Assembly (NCBI GenBank): GCA_900323505.1 | Contig: OOIN01000028.1 | Coordinates: forward strand, 248,001 to 312,000 | Reading direction: 5' to 3' | Source of the DNA: Ustilago trichophora | Taxonomy: Eukaryota; Basidiomycota; Ustilaginomycetes; Ustilaginales; Ustilaginaceae | Length of the DNA: 64,000 nt | Shown here: positions 38,973-49,712 of the stretch, piece by piece | Layout of the letters: the number at the start of each line of letters is the position of its first letter | Position numbering within the stretch: the stretch's first letter is position 1 | The notes under the pieces: model-generated | Database searches by the model: none | What the model was told of the DNA's origin: nothing | The model's input: only the letters and a program-made list of their open reading frames with translations | Translations under genes and position numbers: made by a program

Positions 38973-41237
38973 TCACTTCTTTCTCGCCTTGCCCTTCCTG
39001 CTAGGTTTCGCCCTCATCTCGACGTCTCCACCTTGCGCCTCACCTCCCTCTTGATCCAATTTGTCTCTCGCCTGTACAAAGAACATCAGATCTCCGACCT
39101 GCTCTTGAAGATCAGCCACCTGCGCCTTGAGCCCCTCCTCGCTTTCCTTTGTCCTTTCGAGTTTCTCCATCAGCCCTTTGCTAATTTCCCTTTCCGAATG
39201 CAGATCGCGCTGCAGCGTTCTTGCTAGCTCAGTTGCTTTTTCAGCCTTCTTGTCGCTCTTCTCCTTTTCCCTCTTGAGCAGCTCATTCTCGCGCTCCAAG
39301 GTGGCCGTGCGCTGGGAAAGCGAATCGATCTGTTTCGATTTGTGCGAGAGGGCGGCAAGTTCGCCGGTGAGAGAGGTGAGTTGCGTCTGGAATTGGTCCA
39401 GTTTGTCTTCGTAGAAATGACGCTGCGATTCGAGTTGCGACGTGAGCAGGTACGAGTACTCGAGACCGATGGCTTCGAGCTTTTCATCTGCGGGACGGCT
39501 CGAACTCGCTCTCCCCACGTCCGGATGTTGAGGTGTCTCCGAGTCCTGCCGATGCTGAGCATTCGTGCCAAAGTCCGCGGGGGGACCAGAATGCTTAGTC
39601 CCACTCGTCGACATGGCCGACGCATAGCTCGCTGAGGCAGGCAGTGTCCTGCTGCGTTCTGGTGTTGCTGTAGCCGACGATGCAGATGGCAATTCCACCA
39701 ACTTGCCGTCAGCTTTGTTCTGGATGAGTCGATGCACATATCCATCTCCTGCATAGTCCCACACGCGCTGCGTCTCGAGCTCCAAGCTGTACAGGTGTCC
39801 CGTCTCGCTAAAGTGTCGATGCGCATGTCCCTGTTTGTAGCGTCCACAGCCTACGGATGCGCAGACGAGACAAACCCACAGATCCTGCTGGGTCTCGCAC
39901 ACCGCACAGCAGCTAGGCTCGTCGACGTCACTCTCTGCGTCCGAGTCTGTGTCGACATTGCCACCGCGCGAAGGGGTGGATGGGTCCATAGAAGAACGCG
40001 GTGCTCTGCGTCGGTGGTGTGCAGATGGCTGCCCGGTTTGAGAGTAGCGACACACTGGACAGCGTGATTCGCCCCACTTTGACAAGCACGAACAGTGGAA
40101 CGTGTGCTGACACGAGATCGTCATCAGTCCTGTCACCGAGCTGTCCATACGCTCCAGACATACCGGACAGGTCGGCAACTCGTGTGCGGGCTTGTTCGCC
40201 GTATTCGTTGGCGGTCGGAGAGGCCATGGATCCGAATTGGTGAGAGTCGGATAGCTGAAGGGTAGTGATGTGTGTTTCGACACGGTCAGCGAGGTGATAT
40301 ACACCACCTGGCAGATCTCTTGTGGATCCATGGCGTTGAAAGGTTGGCCATTGAACATTTTGTGGAAATCTTCGGCATCCTTGGCATCGCGGAAGCGGAT
40401 CAAGACCATGCATCTGTTCGGATGCATATCTCTGACCATACGAAGATGCGTGATTGCCTCGACGGCAGGCTCGATGTAGGACAAGAAGTGCGACGCGGTA
40501 AGGTGAGACGGTACGGCGAGAACTGCGACCACTGCTCCGACGTCTTCTTCCGGAATCTGATTCTCTAGACTGCTTGAACTTGAGGCTGCGGCATGGCTGG
40601 AACTTGTTCCGCGTGATGCTTGCTGAGGCGTCGCGGAAGATGTAGCCTCCTGCTTATCCCTGAACAGGTGCACGATGCCAAATGCCACCTCTGTCGCACC
40701 AATGGCCATACCCTCAAACTTCTCCGTGCAAGAAGCAAGCCTCTTGTCCGCATCCTTTGAGCCCGAAGCATCGCCTTCGAACGAATCCGTCTTGTCGAAC
40801 CTAGCCACAGGCAACGAGACCTGCGGCTGCTTTGCGTGGAAGACATGTTTTTTCCTCTGCGGCTTTACAGCAGCCGGTGAGCTCGATTCTCCCTGCTGAA
40901 GTCCCTCCGACATGTCGTTATCTTGTCCTCTCTCAACCCAATCGATGCGAATCGGTCCAAAGCGAATGTCAATCGGCGAGCCAAACGACTTTGTGGACCT
41001 GTCTCGATACAGAAAGCTGCGCTGAGTTCTACTTGCCAGCCCGTGCTCTCCTTGCCAGGCTGAGTCTGGCAGACGATCAAAGATGTGGTCGAGAGCGAGT
41101 CGGTTGTCGCTCTGGAATGGCGCCGGGCCGAGTGCTGGATCCGGGTGGAAGAGAGAAAAGTGGATCGAGTAAGTCTCTTCTTGGTCGAGGAAGAATGCTG
41201 GTTTTGGCGGGGCTGACTTGCGCGGCTTTGCTGGCAT
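38973..41237 (-). CDS. ETP1: BRAP2/Etp1-type E3 ubiquitin ligase (RING plus UBP zinc finger)
   Basis: A 754-residue homologue of human BRAP2 and yeast Etp1. A BRAP2-type N-terminal domain lies at about 235-325 (VVAVLAVPSHLTASHFLSYI, NRCMVLIRFRDAKDAEDFH). A RING finger is at about 357-397 (CPVCLERM to CPVCR). A UBP-type zinc finger at about 442-500 (CCAVCETQQDLWVCLVCASV and the following HRHFSETGH block) binds the free ubiquitin C-terminus. A long coiled coil spans about 575-735, and the tail is basic (KPSRKGKARKK) and could be a nuclear signal. In yeast Etp1 is linked to ethanol tolerance and nutrient signalling, and in animals BRAP2 limits Ras-MAPK signalling. The role here is not shown by the sequence. 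Confidence 0.9.
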   Translation of the reverse strand: MPAKPRKSAPPKPAFFLDQEETYSIHFSLFHPDPALGPAPFQSDNRLALDHIFDRLPDSAWQGEHGLASRTQRSFLYRDRSTKSFGSPIDIRFGPIRIDWVERGQDNDMSEGLQQGESSSPAAVKPQRKKHVFHAKQPQVSLPVARFDKTDSFEGDASGSKDADKRLASCTEKFEGMAIGATEVAFGIVHLFRDKQEATSSATPQQASRGTSSSHAAASSSSSLENQIPEEDVGAVVAVLAVPSHLTASHFLSYIEPAVEAITHLRMVRDMHPNRCMVLIRFRDAKDAEDFHKMFNGQPFNAMDPQEICQVVYITSLTVSKHTSLPFSYPTLTNSDPWPLRPPTNTANKPAHELPTCPVCLERMDSSVTGLMTISCQHTFHCSCLSKWGESRCPVCRYSQTGQPSAHHRRRAPRSSMDPSTPSRGGNVDTDSDAESDVDEPSCCAVCETQQDLWVCLVCASVGCGRYKQGHAHRHFSETGHLYSLELETQRVWDYAGDGYVHRLIQNKADGKLVELPSASSATATPERSRTLPASASYASAMSTSGTKHSGPPADFGTNAQHRQDSETPQHPDVGRASSSRPADEKLEAIGLEYSYLLTSQLESQRHFYEDKLDQFQTQLTSLTGELAALSHKSKQIDSLSQRTATLERENELLKREKEKSDKKAEKATELARTLQRDLHSEREISKGLMEKLERTKESEEGLKAQVADLQEQVGDLMFFVQARDKLDQEGGEAQGGDVEMRAKPSRKGKARKK

Positions 41238-42606
41238 TCTGTCAATGTATGCAAACCGCCAGCTGAAAGCGTGGGCGACGTTCGCTGCTTTGCCAACTAC
41301 AATACGTTGGGCGAAGTGCGAGCCGGGGGGATAAGGACCCTTGATCAGGATAGCTGATGCTGGTGCTGGCAGGTCCGAGTACAGCTTGGGGACCGCTGCA
41401 GTTCGCTGTTTTCAGCCAGATTTAGGATCCAGCTTGATCGCGGAGGATGCGTTCGATGATGTCGTGAGCGCGATCAATGATGGTGGAGCACATGATGAGC
41501 CCTTGAGTTTGCATCCTCCACCTGCATGTCAAAGCGCTCGTACGAATTGGACCCTGAGACGATTTCGTCACGTGATGACATTATGCCAAAACGCGCTCTC
41601 GTGGCGCTTTTATGTGCGGTTGGATTGAGCGTGTTATGGCGAAGGCAGCAACTCCGCTTTCCGCTTTCCGCTTTCCGCTTTCCACACTCGGCGTCTTTAC
41701 TTAGGCGCCTCATGGATCGTTCGAAGCCTGACACTTCTCCTCCACCGACATGCCATAGCAAAGAGGTCCTCCTCAACAGCGATATCATGTTCACTGACGG
41801 TGCGGGACAAGCTAGGGGTTGGGCTTGACCCTTCTGAGTTTGAGCCAAACAGCCGAGATTGATTGAGAATTTGACAGAGATCCGCGAGACAAATTGTGTT
41901 TGTACGACCGACCCTGCTTCTGATCCCTTGATGCAAGCTCGAAATCATGGAGAGGTCAAACTCAACAATGTTTCGAGTATGTCTGTCTGGATGTACTGTA
42001 AGAAGTGCAACCTTTTGCAGAATGTACGGATCGAGGCCAAGTCCGAGCGACATGTCTCTCTGAGCTCTAAATTTCTTCTCCATTCATATAACTTTGACGC
42101 CTCCTTCGACACTTATGCAGCAGCACCACGGAATTTTCTCGTCCGAGCAAGCTCTCGGCCTCTGAAGCCATGCATTGTAGATCCTCTGCTCAACGTGAAT
42201 CCACCTGCACCACCACCTCATGCACCTCCAAACCTGCTTCACCGAAACAAAACTGCGACTGCTGTATCTCGCTCGCTCTACCGCGTGCGGTATTTTCCTC
42301 TCTCAGTCCTCCACCTAGGGTCTCATTCGCTACACCAACACCGACTTGCTCTATGACACACTTACCGTAGACACACAACGCAGCTGCTCAATGTTGGGTG
42401 AGGAAGCTCCTTACCGCTGCGATCTGTTGAACCCTTGCCGTTCTGGAAGCCATTGGTGTGCGCTTGTACCTCCCAATTAGGCAAGGTTTCTAATGCGAGC
42501 TTGCGGAATCCCATCACCCACCTGATGCAACGGTTTGCCACTCTTTCCTCCTCTTCCATCATCGATTCTCCCTTCTTGACCTCCATCGCTAGGAGAACGA
42601 GCAAAC
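41238..42606. promoter_or_regulatory. Divergent intergenic region, BRAP2-like and Cdc14-like genes
   Basis: A 1,369-bp region with a CCGCTTT tandem repeat at 41653-41682. Several short open frames are present with no family resemblance. It presumably contains both promoters. Confidence 0.4.
41653..41682. repeat. Seven-base tandem repeat (CCGCTTT)n
   Basis: About 4.3 perfect copies of CCGCTTT in the divergent promoter between the BRAP2-like and Cdc14-like genes. Confidence 0.9.
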
Positions 42607-44820
42607 ATGTTCCCACCGATCATATCTCAATCCAGCACGCCAGCACAGTCGCGATTTAGCACGGCAAAGCATCATTTCAGCCCCGGCGCCTCAAGACCCA
42701 ACACCATGTTGCCGCGTGCCATCGACTTCGAGACCACCATCGAGGACTGGATCGACGGTCTCACGTCTCCACTCTCTACGCCGTCGGAGCGGATCAGCAT
42801 TCTGAATGATATCGAAAAGACTCTGGTCAAGATTACTAGCGCAGGGAGGACAATAGGCTTACCAGGCTGGGACCAAGCATCAACATTCTGGGCTCTCCAA
42901 GCAGCCGCTGGATTCAGTCTGGCCGAGGTGCTTCTTGCACACGTATACCGGCTCCATCTCGAGCTTGAGCGGGAGTGCGAGCTAAACAAGACGTCGTCAG
43001 AAGCTTCGAGCAGCTCATCACATACGCTCGACTCGGCCAAAGTGCAAGGTCTCGGATTGGGCATCTCCTCACCAACGTATCCCGTCTCTTCTAATACCAT
43101 GTCCGACACCCAACGACAGCGCATCCACACGAACGTCTCTGAGATCTGCATTGCTATTACCATCCTCCAGGGCCTTGCGCTATGCAGCAAATCTAGCAAA
43201 CGTATAACGTCGCGCAAATCAGCCCTCGAATTGCTCCTCGCGATAGTTCTTGCGGATTACTGCACCCAGCTACTACCTCCCATTCTGTGCCCTACACCGC
43301 TCACGCCCACCAGTCCAGCATTCCCCCTTTCCCCTCATTCACCCTCAACACCGAACACTTCTTCACCCTCTAAGAAGCCTACAGAAGGCAACGATGCGCC
43401 ACTCTCCCTACCATCAGGATTCGCACTAGACCTCCTCATGTGTATCCTCGTGGACAGCCCACGTGCTCAAGAACGATTCTCTGATATGGGAGGCATTCAC
43501 CAGATTGTCGAGCTCTCTCACAAATGCGCCGACACGGTTACCACGCCTGCGTCAACCCCTACCAGTGCCAACTTTGCGGAGAGTACCGGCAAATCGAGCC
43601 ACATTGTAGCTCTCAAGCAGACGGATCTGCTGTGTTTGGAGTTCCGATACTTTTGGTCTCAAGTCTTGCAGGGTCAAGCCGCGAGCAGGAGGGCGAGTGA
43701 CGAGGTGTTTGGGCCCAGTTCGGCGGCTACGAGCTTTTACAGCGTTCAAGAGGAGGGTGGAAACGTCACGCCGAAGGCGAGCCCGAGGAAGCGCGCTTCA
43801 AGGGTGGATCTGAGGGAGAAGCAGGATGACAAAGTGGTACGAGATACGCCAAAGGCCAACGGAAGCGGGAGGGTCAGGGGGCCAGTCACGGCTAGGGCAA
43901 CTAGTGAAGAGGCTCCTTCTTCACGACCCAGTTCCTCCTCCTCATCCAGCAGGAACGCAGAGGCAGCCGATGCAGGTTCCTCCCCTGGTAAGCTGAGACA
44001 CAGTCGATCCAATGCAGAGCTACGAAAGAAGCCCGCCTTCTCCTCAACCAAATCTGGCATTCCACCTCTACCCCCTATGCCCTTCTCGGACTCGCCTCAG
44101 TCGATCAAGCCCGAAGTAGAATCTCGTCGCTCCCATCAGACGCAACAACCCTCTACAACGGAAATGCAGCTTCCAACCTCCCGTATGGAGACAAAGGAAG
44201 GCAGAGTCCGTCGCAGCACAGTCTCCACCACCGCCCATGAAGTGCGAAATTTCCAGCCATCCCGGCCAGGAATGTCCTCTCGCGATAGACCACGCATTCC
44301 ATCTCCACTTAAACCACGCACCCCGGCACAAGAAGTTTCTGAGCAGCAAACCAAGCTTCTTCTCCACCAAGAAGCGATGTCTAGACAGCAAGCGATTCCT
44401 TACCGCCGTCTACGATCGTCTACCACCAACACGCCGTTTTCCTCCACCACCGACTCTTCTTCATCCCGCGCTGCGGGTGAGAGAGTTGGTCGAAGCAGAG
44501 ATGTTGTACCAGCAGCAGCAGGAGGAAACGACGCGGATGGAGAGAATCGGAATCCTTTCATCTCCTCCTCGGCGATGGTGTCCGGGGAGAAAGTGGAGAG
44601 AATCAAGCACAGCTCGCCGTTGGATAGCGTTCCAGCAACGCCTCGCTCATCAACAACCATGGGTAGCAGCGAGTCAAGATCCAACTTGGCCAGCGTAAGG
44701 ATTCCACCAAGCCCAGCGGTGAGAAGAGCCCAATTGGCAAGGGCAAGAAGCTTGTCCCCCACCAAGCTGTCACTTTCGCCCATCTCTGGAAGTGGTGGAA
44801 GAGCAGGGATCGACTTCTGA
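42607..44820 (+). CDS. Cdc14-type septation initiation network protein
   Basis: A 737-residue protein whose N-terminal half resembles the fungal Cdc14 SIN-component family. This is the S. pombe Cdc14 that partners the kinase Sid1, not the phosphatase of the same name. Visible blocks are SALELLLAIVLADYC, LDLLMCILVDSPRAQERFSD followed by MGGIHQIVELSHKC, and the CLEFRYFWSQVL motif near residue 345. The C-terminal half (about 360-737) is Ser/Pro/Arg-rich and disordered. In fission yeast the complex acts at the spindle pole to trigger septation. The start used is the ATG at 42607, and a second Met at 42706 (MLPRAIDFE) immediately precedes the conserved part and is a plausible alternative. Confidence 0.65.
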   Translation: MFPPIISQSSTPAQSRFSTAKHHFSPGASRPNTMLPRAIDFETTIEDWIDGLTSPLSTPSERISILNDIEKTLVKITSAGRTIGLPGWDQASTFWALQAAAGFSLAEVLLAHVYRLHLELERECELNKTSSEASSSSSHTLDSAKVQGLGLGISSPTYPVSSNTMSDTQRQRIHTNVSEICIAITILQGLALCSKSSKRITSRKSALELLLAIVLADYCTQLLPPILCPTPLTPTSPAFPLSPHSPSTPNTSSPSKKPTEGNDAPLSLPSGFALDLLMCILVDSPRAQERFSDMGGIHQIVELSHKCADTVTTPASTPTSANFAESTGKSSHIVALKQTDLLCLEFRYFWSQVLQGQAASRRASDEVFGPSSAATSFYSVQEEGGNVTPKASPRKRASRVDLREKQDDKVVRDTPKANGSGRVRGPVTARATSEEAPSSRPSSSSSSSRNAEAADAGSSPGKLRHSRSNAELRKKPAFSSTKSGIPPLPPMPFSDSPQSIKPEVESRRSHQTQQPSTTEMQLPTSRMETKEGRVRRSTVSTTAHEVRNFQPSRPGMSSRDRPRIPSPLKPRTPAQEVSEQQTKLLLHQEAMSRQQAIPYRRLRSSTTNTPFSSTTDSSSSRAAGERVGRSRDVVPAAAGGNDADGENRNPFISSSAMVSGEKVERIKHSSPLDSVPATPRSSTTMGSSESRSNLASVRIPPSPAVRRAQLARARSLSPTKLSLSPISGSGGRAGIDF

Positions 44821-45924
44821 TCTCGAGGTTCCCCCAGCTGCCGCTCTCGATCTGTTTTGCATTGTATCTCGTGTTTCGGTCTCGTGTTGTTAGTCGTTTG
44901 TTCATGCATCGCATCGTGTCTCATCAATCAGCAGTAATGACCGTCTCTTCTACCGTGCTCTGTAAGTCGTGGGATGTGTGCGTCGAGGCAAGTCTGAAGG
45001 GGCGAAGCAAAAGAGCATGATGAGTGTGGCTTCAGGGACGAACCGGGAATTTCGTGTCCCGGTGGAGGTGTCGTCTTCTATCGGCGTAACACTCTCTAGG
45101 GGCGCGAAAAATTGTGATCGACGACGCCCAATGAGAGAAGCCTGCGGGAAGACCAATTGAAAATCCACGCCTTGCGAAAGCGGAGTCAATCAGAAAAAAA
45201 ATGTTTCTTTTTGCACAAACCGTTCCGTCCAACCTTTCTTCTCTTCCACCACCACCCATCGCAACACGTAAGTCATCCCATACATCAACCTCTCGCAACC
45301 TCGCCATCGCTTCTCTCCTCAACAACAGCGATAACCATCGATGCATACAGCCCTGTCTCTCATGTCCTACTGAGGGTAGGATATCGGATAATGGGTTTGA
45401 GGGGGATACGCAAAATGATGATCAACCACATTTGACTATTTCAGGAATCTCGTTAGTCCTAAGCCCAAACCGGGCAAATTGCGGACAATCAAATCCATTA
45501 AAGTTTCAGCCTTGTCTGATTTCACACGCATCCCCCCTCGAGTCTTGCATCAATGGTTGCTTGTTCAAAGCACAGTAATTGTGGGAAAGAATCAGAGAAC
45601 TGACCAAAGTACTTCCTCTCATTCTTTCGTTCCTTACTTGTTATTAGGATAGGCCATTCTCTCGTGTGCATTCCGATGGTATCCAGTATCAATGAAAACA
45701 TCTCCAACTCCTCATCCCCTTCTCAAGTCTGTGCATCGTAACCTCAGAATTGGTCAAACCGTCGAGCGAGTGATGACAGTTGAGCAAACTCTTCAAAGTG
45801 GAGAGCCTCTCGATCGATTGATTTTGATGTGCGGGGGTACGGGGGACGGGGATACAAGTACAATTTTATATATGTGTGTCTGATGTGATGCTTTCTGGTG
45901 TGTCCACTGCTGTAATGCGACTCT
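44821..45924. other. Convergent 1.1-kb region containing a snoRNA candidate
   Basis: Two protein genes converge here, yet the middle (about 45100-45260) looks like a promoter and leader: T/C-rich, ending in a CAACAC-GTAAGT donor at 45268. The snoRNA candidate follows at about 45410-45524. A plausible acceptor (CACAG) ends at 45575. This suggests an independent plus-strand transcript, perhaps a noncoding host gene. An inverted repeat CCGGGA/TCCCGG occurs at 45043-45062. Confidence 0.5.
45410..45524 (+). ncRNA. Box C/D snoRNA candidate guiding 18S rRNA Gm1126 (yeast snR41-type guide)
   Basis: Box C is ATGATGA at 45415-45421 and box D is CTGA at 45516-45519. The 14 nt just before box D (45501-45514, AAGTTTCAGCCTTG) are perfectly complementary to the conserved 18S rRNA segment CAAGGCTGAAACTT. 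Applying the box-D-plus-five rule, C45511 pairs with G1126 in yeast numbering, which is the site yeast snR41 methylates. Outside the boxes, GAGGGGGAT (45399-45407) can pair with ATCCCCCCTC (45530-45539) with one bulged C, closing a terminal stem. The D-prime/C-prime pair is not clear. The rRNA segment and methylation site are from memory. Confidence 0.75.
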
Positions 45925-48900
45925 CTAATAGGGCCACTGTGGTCTACCTGGTGGAGGGGCTGGTGGATATCCACCTGGATGATGCTGTGTGGTGGACGCG
46001 TATGAAGGGTACAACTGCTGCTGCTGCTGTTGTTCGGGATGCAGCAATTCAGGAGGAGGCGTTCGTGGCGGATACGCTTCTCGAACTGCATACGACGAAT
46101 GATGGTGAGGATGATATCCGTCAGTCGGTGGATAAGCGAAGCCTCGGTCGGAGTAATGAGGATCGTCATACGGCAGGGCACGTTCGTACCCTGAATACTC
46201 TCCAGTGGAGTAGCTAGGGTGCATGCCGTACCCTCCATATGCGTGCCCATAACCGCGATGCTGGTCGCGATAAGGATAGCCTCGTTCTTCTTCCTGCTGC
46301 TGCTGCTGCTCTGGATGGATGGTGCGCGAGTGCAGGGGCTGCTTTGGTGGGCCTTCGACGGGGATGCTCTCCTCGCCCACCTCTTCTCGCCTTTCCTCTC
46401 GTTGTTGTTGATGGTGCGAGTCCCCATTCTGCCACCCGCCTTCATCCGGCTGCGCCATCTCGATATCCTCCTCCTCTCCAGGCGCTGCGGTACCCATATC
46501 GTCCTGCTGTACTCGACCCTTCTTCCACAGTCTTGCACCGGGAGGGGGAGGTCTCTTCTTCCTCTTCCGATCCCTCTGCTGCTGCTGCTGCTTCTTCGTC
46601 GACTGTATTTTAACAGAGTTGGCCGGGCTCGTAGCTCTACTGGGCAATGCCGAGCCAGCAGCGGGAGTCTGAACACCGCTGAGCGCGGTGGCAAGTCGCA
46701 TCTGACGAGCCCACAGACTTTCGTCTGCTTCTCCGTCCGATTCGTCCTCTTCGATTTCGGCAGGGTGAGTGGAGGCCAGCGCGGAGTCGGGGGGCAGAAC
46801 GACGACATCCATCTCTGATACGGCCTCGGCGACACTGACGCTAGGTAGCAGAGGTGAACTGCACACAGAGCTGAAAGAGGGCAAGGAAGAGATGCCGGAT
46901 GAGGATGACGAGGAGGTGGTGGCGTAGGATGAATCCGAGTCGTAGCCTTCGGATTCGCTTTCGGAGCTGACTGCCTCCACGTCTGGTGACTCGGGTGCTC
47001 CCTCCTCGTTGCTCTGCACTCCCTCCTGACCAGCTGGCTCTGCGGTGTCCTCGGATGGCGTGACTTTCTTCGAGCGCCTCTTCTGCTCCCGCAATGCATT
47101 CCGCAGCTTGCGAAGATCCGCACGAACCAGCGGATCGTCGTTCCCCGTATACTTGGCAGCAGACAGAAACATGCCGAATCTCTTGTATAGATCGGCAACC
47201 TCTTTATCACCAACACTTTCGCCATCTGGTAGCCAGAAATCTTTGGTAAGCTTGTCCAAACCTCTCGTCTTTCTTCTATGCACTGCGAGCAGATCCAACT
47301 CCATCTCTGCCTGCCATTTCGTCCGGCTTGCTTCCATCGCTGCTTTGCGGTACAACTCTCCTGCTCTGTCATTGACGTAGTTGGACCAGGCGAATTTGCG
47401 ATCGCACGTCCAGATGCGGTCGATTTCAGCTTTCCGCATTTCGAGCTGCAGTCGAAGCCGCGACAGTTCCCCAGCACGCCATTCGTCGATGACTTCGTCA
47501 AAGCTCGAAAGATAGCGGACGGATTCGTAGAGCTCCTCGTTGGATTGCTGCTCTTCAAGGTATTCAACTTCTTCGCGGTTGTACAACTGCTCAGTATCGA
47601 GGGTGTCGAGCGGGTTGAGGCGCTTAGGGTCGAACTTGGAGAGCGCTTCTCGGCGTTGTTGCTCTGTCGCACCTAAAGAGGAGGGTGTCGAGGCTCGAGG
47701 TGATGATGGCACGGAAAGCATTTCGAGGTCAAAGGCGGCCAGTTGGGCGATCTGCGTCAGACGATCGAGCTCGGTCGTGTCGAGTTTGGGTATCGCCGCT
47801 GCGCAGGCGGAGAGGAACTGAGAAGCCATTTCGTCTTCTTGCGTCCATTCTTGCATGAAGGATGGTAGAGGCATCTCTTCGGGTCTCGGCGGGGTGCGAA
47901 TGAGTTCTGGCGACGGGGTGCGCTGTTTAGATGGACGACTGGGTCCATCCATGAGCGCAGAGATCGACATGATGTTGGCACGGGCGGGGCGGAAGACTGG
48001 CGACATGGGCTCGTCTTCTTCCTGGTCGACTTTACTGGACCAGAGATGGGGTTCGGGCGAATCGCGAGGTTGATAATTGCCATGCGTGTAAGACGGATAA
48101 TGCGAAGGACCGTCATTGTAAGCAAGTCTGAGACTGTGCATGAGCGCCACTTCAGGTGAAGATTCTGGCGAAAAGGCAGGTCTGGACTGCTGCGGTTCGA
48201 TATGCGAGAGCTGAGGGGACTGTGGAGGCTCGGCTTTGACGACAATAGGCTGTTGGTAGCTGGTTGCGTTTGCACCGGACGCAGGACGTTGATCATGGCT
48301 CTGCAGGGTGAGAGCAGGTGTGGTCGCGCGGCTTGGGTTGACGGACGCACCTGGAACAGCGCTGTTGTTACCTGTCGGCGCCAACTTACCATCGTCCTCT
48401 TCAGGTGGTGGCGTAGCAAATTGTGCACGTAGCTGCTCAAGTGACTTGTGCGGCACCATGTCGAGATGGGCCTGAAGCTGATAGGAGATGATGCATAGCT
48501 GACGATAGAGCCTGCGGATAGGAAAGAGCAAGACGCTCGAATGTCAATGATCAAAATCGAATGTAGTACATTGTGGCGTGTCCAGCTTACTGGGTTTGCT
48601 TGGACGGATACTTACTCTAACTTGGCTTCGTCGTCGGGGCCATCGGGATCTGTCTCCTTATTCTTGGTCTTTGCTGCCGTGCGCTTGACTCTGGCAGGTG
48701 CGCGATCGAGGGGTGGGCGGATACCTCTTGCGCCGGAGCGGGTACGTCGATCTGTCTCCTTTGCGTTCATGACGAGGTTCTCGAGGTAAGGTGAAAAGCC
48801 AAACAGTGCCAGGTTGGGCATGGTTGGGCTGTCGGAAGCACTTGCGGTGACGGCTTTTGCCACCCTTGCGGATCTTCTGCGGTCATTTTGCTCGATGCTG

Positions 48901-49712
48901 GGCAATGCCGACACCGAAGCGATGGGAGTTGCAGCATTACGTTCGCGCCTTTGTCGTTTGGCACGGCCAGAGGGGGTGCGAGTGGGGGTTGTTGCACGCG
49001 AGGAAGCGGCAGTGACATCGAAAGAATCAGGCTTGATGCCGAGCAGGAGTGCAGTAGGCACTGGAGTGGTGGCAGCGCTACGAGACCGAACCGAACCAGG
49101 ATGCGGGCTTTGAATGGCGGGGGCCTTCTTGTTTTTGCGCTGAAACGCGGAGAGGAGCTCGGCGGCTGCAATGGGTACGTTGGGAGCGTTGGGATCGTGC
49201 TGTGGGATGGTGGAGAGTGCCTCGGATGCGAGTTGCAAAGTGCTGACGGTCGAGGTGAATTGTGGAGTCTGTGCGCCGGGAGTTGTTTGTGCCGATGGTA
49301 AAGCCGACGGAAGCGCGGTAGAATGTGGGCGAGATGTGGAGTCGGTATTAAGTCGCAATGGCGGTTCGGATGGTGCGGAGGATGGCAAGGAATGTGTATG
49401 TTGAGCATGATTCGCTATGGTTGGATTGGTGGTGAGCGAGGGCGGATCGTCGTCACGCGACTCGGGCGCCACGTCCGACATTGTGGGGGCAGTGTGCACA
49501 CGAGCACCATGAGCTGCGGCTGACGTTGAGGACGCAGCGGCTGGCGATGCCGAAGGCGCGGTATTGGGACAAGATACTGTGGTCAATGACGATGATGTTG
49601 GTGCGATTGCTTCCACCTCATTGGTAGGTGTTTCTGCGTTGTGCAGCTTCGATGATGGCAAGGGGGAGGCGGGAATTAATTGTGGTTGAGATGATGGAGT
49701 AGAATCGCGCAT
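45925..49712 (-). CDS. Large protein of unknown function, two exons
   Basis: Exon 1 is 48616-49712 and exon 2 is 45925-48511. The 104-nt intron has GTAAGT and CCGCAG ends and rebuilds a Glu codon, giving 1,227 residues. The N-terminal third is Ser/Pro/Ala-rich with a basic patch (SGRAKRQRRERN). A conserved-looking helical part crosses the junction (AKLELYRQLCIISYQLQAHL). A second helical region (exon 2, LYESVRYLSSFDEVIDEWRA onward, then IWTCDRKFAWSNYVNDRAGE) looks like a folded core. The C-terminus is acidic, then Gln/His/Tyr/Pro-rich. Basic and acidic blocks with disorder suggest a nuclear, possibly transcription-related protein, but no family was recognised. Confidence 0.72.

Noticed and set aside
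45744..47672. 642-codon second open frame on the same strand as the large unknown gene
   Set aside because: It lies in another frame of the same exon, Arg/Ser/Pro-rich without start context. The spliced frame extends through a consensus intron with correct phase.
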